From NCBI RefSeq assembly GCF_034929435.1, contig NZ_JAYFUM010000020.1, forward strand, positions 1-64,000: a stretch of 64,000 bases of DNA. Reading direction: 5' to 3'. Below are positions 49,601-58,078 of this stretch, piece after piece (position 1 is the first letter of the stretch; each line of letters begins with the position of its first letter). A model generated the notes under the pieces. That model searched no databases and was not told the DNA's origin. It saw nothing but the letters and a program-made list of their open reading frames with translations. Both the position numbers and the translations under genes were made by a program. The DNA is from Arcicella rigui. Its GTDB lineage: Bacteria > Bacteroidota > Bacteroidia > Cytophagales > Spirosomataceae.

Positions 49601-50779
49601 TTATCGCATTCTGTATAATTGAAAACGTGTCATCTCAATGAATTCATCATAGGTAAAAACCGTTGTGTTTCTTTTATTTCTGAGTTTTGCTCTATCTTCT
49701 TTTAAAAAGTCCTTACTGTGTCCAATTATTAAAAATCTTCTTGGATGCAAAATTTTTATGTTCTTGTTTTGCTCTAACCAGTCAGTATTTATTTTTTGAG
49801 AACACCATTCTTCATATGTGTCAAGTTGTGAAATTGCAGTATTAATTTCAAAAGATGAATGTCTTCTTTCAGGAGTTCCAACCATAGGATTTCTTTTTAG
49901 ATAAGGCAATTTAAACTCCATTAAATCAGCATATCCATCCATTCTAATTGGTAAAAAGTCAGGCTTTAAATCATCTTTATCGGTATTATACTGCCATTTA
50001 AGTAATACTTCAGGGTTGAGCTCATTAACACCAAAAGCCAATTGAAGTATTTTTGGGTTGTCTGACAAAAACTTAGTTATCTGTGGTTCTGATACATCTC
50101 GAAGATTGATAAGCTCAATGAATTCATTCAAAATGCCGTGAAGCTCTGTTTTATATGTAGGGACTTTATAATTAATAATAAAATTTGCAAAATTATCTAA
50201 AGCACTTGTATCTTGATAATAAACATTTCCCTCTTCGTCCCGAGGAAATATTTCTAAAAAGTCAATATGTTTTATTTTTAAAAGCCCTTCTTCGTCTGTC
50301 CAAAAGAAATTTGTGTTTGAAACAAATATTGGTTCAGTTGGCTTTGAAAAGTCAACAAATCCGTCAAATTGTAAATACTCATAAGGAAGTTGAGTGAGGT
50401 CATAGAAGTAGTCTGTTAAATATGTCATTGAGTCGCCTAAAAAGAAACTCATATTTTCAATATTTGTCTGAATTGGTAAACTGATACATTTAAGATGTTT
50501 TATTTCAACACCTAAAAAGTCATAGACATCTAAATACTCATTATAAACACCCTCATAATTGAAATTATCTTCATTGTCGTTGTTAGGCCCAATATATTCT
50601 ACGGCAAGGCAATTGTTTATTATACCAACTCTTAACTTATGAGGATATGGAAATGCAGGGTTTAAATTTGCTCTAAGTCCAGGTTGTAATGCTAATTGGT
50701 CGTAAACCTTAGAAAGTACATTGTCTTTGATTTTATTTGTAGTACTTTGAAGAAATGTGTTTAGTTCTTTTTTTGTCAT
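49601..50779 (-). CDS. Shedu-type defence protein (DUF4263 nuclease)
   Basis: A 392-residue protein. The C-terminal 170 residues form the DUF4263/Shedu domain: EPQITKFLSDNPKILQLAFG, then PDF at 273-275, MEFK with E288 and K290 (a PD-(D/E)XK-type core), SFEINTAISQLDTYEEW, RRFLIIGHSKDF and the ending NTTVFTYDEFIEMTRF. Residues 1-220 are a separate N-terminal region without a recognised domain (VEIKHLKCISLPIQTN, SFFLGDSMTYLTDYF), probably the sensor part. Shedu is a single-gene anti-phage system in which the nuclease is set off by infection. It is surrounded by repeats and unlinked to core genes. Confidence 0.82.
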   Translation of the reverse strand: MTKKELNTFLQSTTNKIKDNVLSKVYDQLALQPGLRANLNPAFPYPHKLRVGIINNCLAVEYIGPNNDNEDNFNYEGVYNEYLDVYDFLGVEIKHLKCISLPIQTNIENMSFFLGDSMTYLTDYFYDLTQLPYEYLQFDGFVDFSKPTEPIFVSNTNFFWTDEEGLLKIKHIDFLEIFPRDEEGNVYYQDTSALDNFANFIINYKVPTYKTELHGILNEFIELINLRDVSEPQITKFLSDNPKILQLAFGVNELNPEVLLKWQYNTDKDDLKPDFLPIRMDGYADLMEFKLPYLKRNPMVGTPERRHSSFEINTAISQLDTYEEWCSQKINTDWLEQNKNIKILHPRRFLIIGHSKDFLKEDRAKLRNKRNTTVFTYDEFIEMTRFQLYRMR

Positions 50780-50972
50780 AATATATATGCTGGGGTGTCC
50801 TATGCTTACTTACAGCTCAACGAATATATAACCGCCATACACCCCGTTTTTTACAGTCAATGGCGGTTAAATTGCATTTCTCTGAACTCCTTAGCAAATT
50901 TCTATTTGGTTCAGACTTGTTTTAAAACTAAGTATTTATTTCTAAATATCAAACATCGTTCTGTCATCAAAA
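50780..50972. other. upstream region of the Shedu-like gene with nested palindromes
   Basis: GGGGTGT (50803-) can pair with ACACCCC, and AACCGCCAT (50831-) pairs with ATGGCGGTT about 20 bases on. The two pairs interlock. No gene is visible here. Confidence 0.4.
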
Positions 50973-51203
50973 AAGTCACAACTCACTGAAACTGCATTCT
51001 AACTCAGATTTTCTGTATTAGCTTACAGATTTAGCGAGCTGGAATACTGAAAATCAGAGTTGAAGCTCACCAAAACGGTATCGAAGCTCAGAAAATCTGA
51101 GTACCTACTCGCTTGCACTGAGTCAGTACTCAATAAATCTGAGTTAAAGCTCTGTCAAACTGAGTTGATACTCTGAAAATCTGTATTAGAACTCAATTTG
51201 GGT
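50973..51203. repeat. 21-bp tandem minisatellite, 11 units
   Basis: Eleven consecutive 21-base units in constant register with consensus close to GAGTTGAAGCTCAGAAAATCT; the clearest are 51057-51182. Individual units differ by up to half of positions but never change length. The period equals seven codons, yet stop codons occur in all frames I read, so the array is not an intact gene now. Confidence 0.85.
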
Positions 51204-51347
51204 GTATTGGTGGTAATAGTGCATTTTCATACCTATTCTCTTTCAGCCAATCATCTTTTCAAAAATATCATGAACTATTCCAAAGTAGTTTTTCGTTATA
51301 ATTTTCCCCATCTAAAAATATACCCTGACAAAACTTAATTAACTGAT

Positions 51348-51824
51348 ATGCAAAAACTTACTTTAAGCATCAACCTTGAAACGTACAATAATGACGCTGA
51401 ACTTTCGACACTTGAGCAACAACTTTTGAACGAAGCCCGAAAAGCTACTTATAAATCTTATGCTCCCTATTCAAATTTTCATGTGGGAGCAGCCATTTTA
51501 TTAGACAACAACGAAATCATTACTGCCAATAACCAAGAAAATGCGGCTTTCCCTTCGGGTTCTTGTGCTGAACAATCGGCAATTTTTTGGGTCGGGGCAA
51601 ATCATCCCGAACGAATCATTAAAGCGATTGCTGTAATTGCTCGTCCCGGAAAAGAAGATATTTTCAGAGGTGTTCCGCCATGTGGTGCTTGCCGACAAGC
51701 GATGTTGGAGTACGAAGTCAGACAAAAATCGCCTATTCGTTTTATTATGGTAGGAGCAAATCAGCAAATTTTAATTACCGAATCTGTGGGCGATTTACTT
51801 CCGATAAAATTTACAGATTTTTAG
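51348..51824 (+). CDS. cdd: cytidine deaminase
   Basis: A 158-residue enzyme converting cytidine and deoxycytidine to uridine forms in pyrimidine salvage. It carries YAPYSNFHVGAAILLDN (substrate strand), the zinc motif CAEQSA (Cys-Ala-Glu with the catalytic glutamate) and PCGACRQAMLEY (two zinc cysteines). The form with cysteine rather than histidine in the first motif is that of tetrameric Cdd. Length is slightly above the usual 130-140 because of an N-terminal extension. It stands between the minisatellite and the TVP38-like gene. Confidence 0.95.
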   Translation: MQKLTLSINLETYNNDAELSTLEQQLLNEARKATYKSYAPYSNFHVGAAILLDNNEIITANNQENAAFPSGSCAEQSAIFWVGANHPERIIKAIAVIARPGKEDIFRGVPPCGACRQAMLEYEVRQKSPIRFIMVGANQQILITESVGDLLPIKFTDF

Positions 51825-51973
51825 GCTTGAACTTAGGATGATAAATTCATTAGGATGTGACTTATCTTTGTAAAAGTAATGAGCATAATTTGAGCGATGT
51901 TCTTTACTTTTTAAATGATTGATGATTTGGCAAGCACAACTAATCACCAATTACTAATCACCAATCACTACTT

Positions 51974-52651
51974 ATGTTATCATTCTTCAAAAAAAATACA
52001 TTTACCATTCTTTATACTTTTTTCTTAGGATTAATGCCTCTTTTGGCAAGTTCAAGCCTGAGTTATTGGATAATCACGCACGAGCAAGAAGTACATCATT
52101 TTTCTACACAAGCTTGGTGTATCGCTTTTTTATTGGCGTGTTTTTCAATGGCTTTTGCCCTCACACCGACTACTTTTATTGCTTTGCTGAGTGGTTATTT
52201 TTTAGCTTGGAAAGCTCTCGTCCCTTTGGCTTTAAGCTATTGGATTGCCTCATATTTGGGCTATAAAATTGCCCAATTGATTGACGGAGGGAAGTTTTTA
52301 AACATTCTTTCAGAAAAACCAAAAGTAAAGCAAATACTTGAAAACCTTCAAAAAGATGAATTCAAAATCATCCTTTTAGCTCGACTTTCGCCAGTGTTGC
52401 CTTTTGCTGTGACAAACGTGCTTTTCTCATTTTCAGGCACAAAACTTAAAAACTTTCTTTCAGCAGGTTTTATTGGCATGTTGCCCCGAACCATCCTTTC
52501 TGTTTGGTTAGGAACGCAAGCCCAAGAAATCCGAAAACTCATTGAGCATCCGAGCGAAGGAAGTATTGCTCAATTCTTCATCTTAGGACTTATTATTTTT
52601 TCGATGTTGGGCTTGGGTTATTTTATCAAAAAAGCAGTAAAGTTTGATTAA
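51974..52651 (+). CDS. TVP38/TMEM64 (VTT domain) membrane protein
   Basis: A 225-residue inner-membrane protein with about six hydrophobic segments. The VTT/DedA-like core is ALTPTTFIALLSGYFLAWKAL..YWIASYLGYKIA, followed by ILLARLSPVLPFAVTNVLFSFSGTKLKNFLSAGFIGMLPRT, which is the family's conserved second half. Members are linked to lipid scrambling or transport. It starts with ATG at 51974; upstream are repeated AATCACCAAT words of unknown meaning. Confidence 0.88.
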   Translation: MLSFFKKNTFTILYTFFLGLMPLLASSSLSYWIITHEQEVHHFSTQAWCIAFLLACFSMAFALTPTTFIALLSGYFLAWKALVPLALSYWIASYLGYKIAQLIDGGKFLNILSEKPKVKQILENLQKDEFKIILLARLSPVLPFAVTNVLFSFSGTKLKNFLSAGFIGMLPRTILSVWLGTQAQEIRKLIEHPSEGSIAQFFILGLIIFSMLGLGYFIKKAVKFD

Positions 52652-52750
52652 GTACTTCGTAAAGTTATCCGTTACTGGTTATCTGTTAATTGTTTAATTT
52701 CTCAATACATTAACAATAATTGAAGTATCTGAAAAACTTTACTCCACTCC

Positions 52751-53710
52751 TTAAAAATCAATTCCCGTTTGTTTCAAAAATTTAGACGATAATTTCGATT
52801 TACTTGTAATGTAACGAATGCTAAAACCCAAGTACGGTGCAGCGGGTAGGGAAGAAGTACTTAAATTTTCATTGGCAGAATTAAACGTCTTTACTTGTCG
52901 GAAGCCAGCCAAACCGCCTTCAATACCAAGATTAAAAACATTCAGGACATGGGCATTCGCCGAGACTGTAAAACGAACCTGCTGGTAATTTTGTCTGCGA
53001 ATCAGTTTTTCAGCCGTTGAATATTCTTGATAACCAGCACTATAACCGTCATAAACTGTATTCAAATCCAAATGTAGCCACGGTTCGGCTTTGTAAGTTA
53101 AGCTTGCCCGAAATGGTAATACACCCGATACTTTCCAGTCGTTCCCCAAGGCTTTTGTAAAACCAAAAACAGGTATAATTCTGAATTTCTGACTATACAC
53201 AATGGCTGTTCCATAAAGTATTTGCGTGCGCAAACCCAAAATTCGCAAACGTGCCGCTCCTCCATAAAAATATGGTTGTGGATTCAGAAAAGTTTCATTG
53301 GTTTGCGTAATACCTCCGCCAACGGCATAAACCCAAAATTTTTCTCTCAAACTGGCTTTCAATTGTACGAAAGTCATCCCCAATGTTTTGTAGCCACCCT
53401 CGGGTTGCTCTCTTCCATCAATTGTCGTGTTGATTTGAGCCAGATTAGCAATCAATAATGAATGTTTGGCTTGAATATCTGCCTTTTTACCAAAACCAAT
53501 CCCTGCTTGAATTTCTGTACTCAGTGGAATAATTCCCAAAGCCGTATTCCGACTAAAACCAAATTTTTGTCCGTTCGACATCGTTGTCGTGGGCATAAAT
53601 TCGGCTCTTAGACTAAGATTCGGATAGAAAAGCTGGCTCAATGAAGGCGTTTGAGCCGATAAAATATGCGTAAAGCAACAAGTCAAAAGCAATAGTGATA
53701 TTTTTTTCAT
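52751..53710 (-). CDS. outer-membrane beta-barrel-like protein (DUF6268-like)
   Basis: A 319-residue exported protein (signal MKKISLLLLTCCFTHILSA). The mature region alternates polar and hydrophobic residues in many short strands with glycine-rich turns (GGGITQTNETF, GTAIVYSQKFRIIPVFGFTKALGN), and reads like a porin-sized barrel. It lacks a typical terminal phenylalanine strand, ending instead KQTGIDF. Function unknown. Its ATG lies 143 bases from the symporter start, on opposite strands. Confidence 0.7.
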   Translation of the reverse strand: MKKISLLLLTCCFTHILSAQTPSLSQLFYPNLSLRAEFMPTTTMSNGQKFGFSRNTALGIIPLSTEIQAGIGFGKKADIQAKHSLLIANLAQINTTIDGREQPEGGYKTLGMTFVQLKASLREKFWVYAVGGGITQTNETFLNPQPYFYGGAARLRILGLRTQILYGTAIVYSQKFRIIPVFGFTKALGNDWKVSGVLPFRASLTYKAEPWLHLDLNTVYDGYSAGYQEYSTAEKLIRRQNYQQVRFTVSANAHVLNVFNLGIEGGLAGFRQVKTFNSANENLSTSSLPAAPYLGFSIRYITSKSKLSSKFLKQTGIDF

Positions 53711-53853
53711 AATTGTATAGCAAAGGATTTCCTGTAAAAACGGTTAAGCTCAATCAAAAGTATTTTTACCAGAAAAGAGTAATTATTTTAAAAATCTTCT
53801 TTTATACTTATCTAAGATTTTATTTAACTATATTGATTACATTATCCCTAAAC

Positions 53854-55476
53854 ATGAACCATCTTCAATCCCTTGATTACCTCGTTTTTGCTCTTTATTT
53901 AATTTTTGTAGGTGGCTACGGCTATTTTGTTTTTCAAAAAAACAAAGCCAAAAATACTACTACCACAGGCTTTTTCTTGGCAGAAGGCTCGCTTACTTGG
54001 TGGGCAATCGGAGCGTCGTTGATAGCTTCCAATATTTCAGCCGAACACTTTATCGGCATGTCGGGTTCTGGTTTTGCCATTGGTTTAGCCATTTCTTCTT
54101 ACGAATGGATGTCGGCTGCCACTTTGATTATCGTGGCGGTTTTCTTTATTCCGATTTATCTGAAAAATAAAATTTATACCATGCCACAGTTGCTTTCGCT
54201 TCGTTACAATGACACCGTGGCAACTATTATGGCTGTTTTTTGGCTTTTACTTTATGTATTTATCAACCTAACTTCTATTCTGTACTTGGGTTCATTGGCG
54301 ATTGAAACCATTGCAGACGTTCCTTTTGAATACTGTATGTTTGCATTGTCGATTTTTGCCATACTTATTACGCTTGGTGGCATGAAGGTAATTGGCTATA
54401 CCGACGTAATTCAAGTAGTTGTGTTGATTTTAGGCGGATTGGCTACTACTTATTTAGCCTTAAATATGGTTTCAGATAAATTTGGTGGAAGTGGTGTTTT
54501 TGACGGATTGTCACTCTTGAAAGTAAAAGCCGACGACCATTTTCACATGATTTTCTCAAAAGGAGATAAGTATTATTATGAATTGCCTGGTCTTTCGATT
54601 TTGATAGGAGGAATGTGGATTAATAACCTCAATTATTGGGGCTGTAATCAGTACATTGTTCAACGTGCTTTGGGAGCAGATTTAAAAACGGCTCGAAGCG
54701 GAATTATTTTCGCTGCTTTTCTTAAATTATTAATTCCTTTGATTTGTGTAATTCCGGGCATTGCGGCTTTTGTTTTGTATCAAAATGGAGATTTCCAAAA
54801 AGAAATGACTGATTTACAAGGTATTGTAAAACCAGACCACGCTTATCCTTCTTTGATGAATTTATTACCTCAAGGGCTAAAAGGATTGGCTTTTGCTGCC
54901 CTCACCGCTGCGATTGTGGCTTCATTGGCAAGTAAATGTAATAGTATCGCTACGATTTTTAGTTTAGATATTTATAAGAAAATCATTAATAAAAATGCCT
55001 CTGAACGCCAAACCGTTTTGGTGGGAAGGTACGCCGTTTGGACTTCTTTTGCGATTGCTTTGGTAGTTACGCCACAGCTTCGTCACCTTGAGCAAGCCTA
55101 TCAATTCATCCAAGAGTATTCAAATTATATTACGCCGGGTGCTTTTGCTCTGTTTTCTTTGGGTTTATTCTGGAAAAAAACGACTTCAACGGCTGCCATT
55201 ATTGCAGCTACGCTGACTTTGCCACTTTCAGTTTTGTTCAAAGCTTTACCGAATTTACTTCATACCGAACCCATTCCATTTTTAGACAGAACGCTTTGGG
55301 TTTACGTTATTTTGGTGGTGCTGATGGTGATTATTTCATTAATTGAAGCTCGCAAGAAAGAAGAAACCAAAGGCTTGGCGATTGACGGAAGTATGTTTAA
55401 AGTTTCCTCATCATTTGTGGTTATTTCTATTTTAATCTGCGGTGTGCTTTCAGCTTTATATACTGTTTTCTGGTAA
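53854..55476 (+). CDS. sodium:solute symporter (SSS family, sugar-type)
   Basis: A 540-residue transporter of the SSS family with about 14 membrane helices. Landmarks are GFFLAEGSLTWWAIGASLIASNISAEHFIGMSGSGFAIG in the first pair of helices (unwound TM1), YTMPQLLSLRYN, and AALTAAIVASLASKCNSIATIFSLDIY, which holds sodium-site serines. It most resembles SglT-like sodium/sugar transporters. The frame is open to 53713, but the ATG at 53854, before NHLQSLDYLVFALYLIF, is where the family starts. Followed by a strong terminator. Confidence 0.92.
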   Translation: MNHLQSLDYLVFALYLIFVGGYGYFVFQKNKAKNTTTTGFFLAEGSLTWWAIGASLIASNISAEHFIGMSGSGFAIGLAISSYEWMSAATLIIVAVFFIPIYLKNKIYTMPQLLSLRYNDTVATIMAVFWLLLYVFINLTSILYLGSLAIETIADVPFEYCMFALSIFAILITLGGMKVIGYTDVIQVVVLILGGLATTYLALNMVSDKFGGSGVFDGLSLLKVKADDHFHMIFSKGDKYYYELPGLSILIGGMWINNLNYWGCNQYIVQRALGADLKTARSGIIFAAFLKLLIPLICVIPGIAAFVLYQNGDFQKEMTDLQGIVKPDHAYPSLMNLLPQGLKGLAFAALTAAIVASLASKCNSIATIFSLDIYKKIINKNASERQTVLVGRYAVWTSFAIALVVTPQLRHLEQAYQFIQEYSNYITPGAFALFSLGLFWKKTTSTAAIIAATLTLPLSVLFKALPNLLHTEPIPFLDRTLWVYVILVVLMVIISLIEARKKEETKGLAIDGSMFKVSSSFVVISILICGVLSALYTVFW

Positions 55477-55500
55477 AATTAAATTCTCTTTGCCGATTTA

Positions 55501-55532
55501 AACGAGCCATTCATTCAATTGGATGGCTCGTT
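55501..55532 (+). terminator. terminator of the symporter gene
   Basis: AACGAGCCATTC pairs with GGATGGCTCGTT (one G-T pair) around an 8-base loop, followed by six T. Good intrinsic terminator. Confidence 0.88.
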
Positions 55533-55582
55533 TTTTATTAAATAAGCATCAAACTGGACAAGGTTTTACATTTTTAATCACC

Positions 55583-55672
55583 ATAGACTTTAAGCCATAA
55601 GCTATTAATAAATAGCTTTTTACTTCAAAAAAATAAAATTTTGCCTAATGCCAAAAGCTTATTGCCTAAAGC
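55583..55672. repeat. GCTTTAGGC/GCAAAAT family hairpin
   Basis: Carries CTTTAAGCCATAAGCTATT on the left and AAAATTTTGCCTAATGCC...TTATTGCCTAAAGC on the right, as in 14545-14629. The region from here to 55960 shows no gene. Confidence 0.55.
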
Positions 55673-55960
55673 ATTCTTGTACTTTTTTACCCAAAACACA
55701 AAACGTTGACCATTTTCTACAAAATTTATACAATTCTATACTCCAATTCTCAGTTATGAGGATTAATATTTCCTTCTTGATTTCCGAAAAATTTTGTACA
55801 ATAGTAAAACTTGACATTTACAATCATATATTCTGTGGATAAAACTGATTTTTGAGCTTTTTTATCACATTACTTCATTAATATTGTAATGATTTAGTTT
55901 TTTATTCAAAAAATAATTTTTCGTAGATACCGCCACTGCGATTATAATCTTATATAAACC

Positions 55961-56758
55961 TTGAAAATTTCATTTATTGGTTCTGGAAACGTAGCTTGGC
56001 ATCTATCTCAGGCACTTGAAAAAGTAGGTCATAGTGTAGAGGAAGTATATAGCCGAAATCCTAAAAATGCAGATGCTCTTGTAAAAAAGCTATATAATGC
56101 TGCTGCAATGCGAACACTCGACTTTACGGATTCTCCTTCTAAGGTCTTTTTTTTGTGTGTTTCAGATGACGCCATTGCTGAAATCATTAAACATTTAAGG
56201 CTTCCGCTGAATGCCATACTTATCCACACTTCTGGTAGTAAGTCACTTAAAGAAATGGACGAACTACTCAGAGTTCACAGTGATATTCCTATCAAAACAG
56301 GTGTTTTTTATCCTATTCAGACCTTTTCAAAGATGTTCCACGTGAATTTTAACGAAATTCCCATCTGTATAGAGTCTGAAAACGAAGATGTGGAAAACTT
56401 GTTGATAACTCTTGGACAAGACATTTCGGATATTACTTATGCCGTCAATTCAGAAGAACGAAAAGTACTGCACGTAGCAGCAGTTTTTGCTTGTAATTTC
56501 ACCAACCATTTAATGGGTATTGCACAGGAGCTTGTAGAAGAAAACGACCTTGAGTTTGAGCTACTTAAACCACTCATTTACGAAACCTTCAAAAAAGCGA
56601 TTGAAGCAAAAAATATCTTCAAAGTACAAACTGGGCCAGCAGTGCGTGGCGACCAAAAAATCATCAATCAACATTTACTTTTCTTGAAACAAAAGCCCGA
56701 TTATCAACAAATTTATCGAGCCTTATCAGAAGGTATATTACATCAAAACGAGAAATGA
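55961..56758 (+). CDS. DUF2520 Rossmann-fold protein, TTG start
   Basis: A 265-residue cytoplasmic protein. The N-terminal Rossmann domain begins KISFIGSGNVAWHLSQAL (nucleotide-binding GSGNVA at 7-12) and the C-terminal DUF2520 domain includes AAVFACNFTNHLMGIAQELV and the segment KALLYET..AI.A, here LKPLIYETFKKAIEA. It likely uses NAD(P), but the reaction is not known. The start codon is TTG: no ATG or GTG gives a complete Rossmann strand. Its last bases overlap the kdsC-like gene as ATGA, so the two are co-translated. Confidence 0.85.
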   Translation: MKISFIGSGNVAWHLSQALEKVGHSVEEVYSRNPKNADALVKKLYNAAAMRTLDFTDSPSKVFFLCVSDDAIAEIIKHLRLPLNAILIHTSGSKSLKEMDELLRVHSDIPIKTGVFYPIQTFSKMFHVNFNEIPICIESENEDVENLLITLGQDISDITYAVNSEERKVLHVAAVFACNFTNHLMGIAQELVEENDLEFELLKPLIYETFKKAIEAKNIFKVQTGPAVRGDQKIINQHLLFLKQKPDYQQIYRALSEGILHQNEK

Positions 56759-57264
56759 GTTTAAATCCATTCCAACAAATCACCACTTTTGTATTCGACA
56801 TTGATGGCGTAATGACAGACGGTTCGGTGAATGTATTAGAAACAGGCGAACATTACCGTACTTTCCATATCAGAGACGGTTATGCTCTCGAACGTGCCGT
56901 ACAAGCAGGTTATAGAATTTGTGTGATAACGGGCGGTAAGCACGAAGGCGTTAGAAAAAGACTACAAAATCTAAAAATCCATGATGTTTTTATGGGTTCT
57001 GGCGGGAAGAGTAAATTACAGATTTATCAAGACTGGCTAAACCAAGTACAAATTCCAGAAAATAACATTTTGTACATGGGCGACGACCTACCCGATTATG
57101 AAGTAATGATTCGCCCGGAACTATTTTCAACTTGTCCGGCCGATGCTTGTGATGAAATATTATCTATTTCCAACTATATTTCCCCAAAAAATGGTGGAAA
57201 AGGAGCAGTAAGAGACGTAATAGAACAAGTAATGAGAGCGAAGGGGGAATGGTTGAAGTTTTAA
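56755..57264 (+). CDS. kdsC: KdsC-like HAD phosphatase (KDO 8-phosphate phosphatase)
   Basis: A 169-residue HAD protein of the C0 class without a cap domain. The catalytic pair is in FVFDIDGVMTDGSV (D15, D17), motif II in VITGGKHEGVRKRL, and the acidic motif is MGDDLPDYEVM. These are the KdsC hallmarks; it removes phosphate from KDO 8-phosphate for lipopolysaccharide core synthesis. It overlaps the DUF2520 gene by 4 bases. Terminates near a very long palindrome. Confidence 0.9.
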   Translation: MSLNPFQQITTFVFDIDGVMTDGSVNVLETGEHYRTFHIRDGYALERAVQAGYRICVITGGKHEGVRKRLQNLKIHDVFMGSGGKSKLQIYQDWLNQVQIPENNILYMGDDLPDYEVMIRPELFSTCPADACDEILSISNYISPKNGGKGAVRDVIEQVMRAKGEWLKF

Positions 57265-57278
57265 AATTAATTTTTATA

Positions 57279-57334
57279 GTTTAACAAAAAATGTCCAGTT
57301 TTTTTAATAAAAAACTGGACATTTTTTGTTAAAC
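57279..57334. repeat. 26-bp perfect inverted repeat upstream of the AbiE-like pair
   Basis: 57279-57304 and 57309-57334 are exact reverse complements with a 4-base loop. The arms read GTTTAACAAAAAATGTCCAG plus a T-run. It may terminate the kdsC transcript; it also sits 18 bases before the antitoxin-like start, where AbiEi proteins are known to bind inverted repeats. Confidence 0.85.
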
Positions 57335-57352
57335 TTGTACAATAAAAATAAT

Positions 57353-58078
57353 ATGAAAGTATCTGAAAACATATTACTTAAAATCAATAAACTATCTAAA
57401 GGATATATATTCACCTATTCAGACTTTATATCTGAAGAGAATAGAACTGAAGCAGTTATAAAAGCACTGAATAGATTAGTAAAATCAGGTAAAATAGCAA
57501 AATTATCTAAAGGTAAATACTATAAACCTGAAAATACTCCATTTGGTCTTCTCAAACCAAACCAAAGAGAAGTTGTAAAAGACTTATTAGAAGATGATGG
57601 AAAAATAATTGGTTATATTACTGGATATAGCATTTATAGCCAATTAGGATTAACTACGCAGATAAGCAATACTATTCAGATTGGAAGGAATAAAGTTCGA
57701 CCCAGTTTTAAAAGAGAATGGTATAAAATTTCATTTATTAAACAAAATAACATAATAACTAAATCAAATATACCTCTATTACAAATACTTGACTCGATAA
57801 GATACATAAAAAAAATTCCAGATTCAAGAAGTGATTTTTTATGTAAACGCTTCTTAGCAATTTTACAAAGTCTGTCTAAAGAAGATAAAAGTATTTTAGT
57901 TAAGCTTGCCTTAAAGTATCCGCCAGCTACTAAAGCTCTATTAGGTGCGTTCTTGGACCAATTAGAACAGACTGAGTTTACCGAACAACTTTATAAGTCA
58001 TTGAATCCTGTCTCTAAATATAAAATTACAGGTGTGGCAAAAGTTTTGCCTACCTCGGTAAAATGGCATATTGTATGA
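57353..58078 (+). CDS. AbiEi-like antitoxin (type IV toxin-antitoxin)
   Basis: A 241-residue protein. The N-terminal part has a winged-helix look (VSENILLKINKLSKGYIFTYSDF, then EAVIKALNRLVKSGKIAKLSKGKYYKP) as in AbiEi/DUF6088-type regulators that bind their own promoter. The middle and C-terminal parts contain GYITGYSIYSQLGLTTQISNTI and FKREWYKISFI. It starts with ATG at 57353; nine more in-frame codons extend into the palindrome and are rejected. Its stop overlaps the next start as ATGA. Function follows from the paired nucleotidyltransferase. Confidence 0.8.
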   Translation: MKVSENILLKINKLSKGYIFTYSDFISEENRTEAVIKALNRLVKSGKIAKLSKGKYYKPENTPFGLLKPNQREVVKDLLEDDGKIIGYITGYSIYSQLGLTTQISNTIQIGRNKVRPSFKREWYKISFIKQNNIITKSNIPLLQILDSIRYIKKIPDSRSDFLCKRFLAILQSLSKEDKSILVKLALKYPPATKALLGAFLDQLEQTEFTEQLYKSLNPVSKYKITGVAKVLPTSVKWHIV

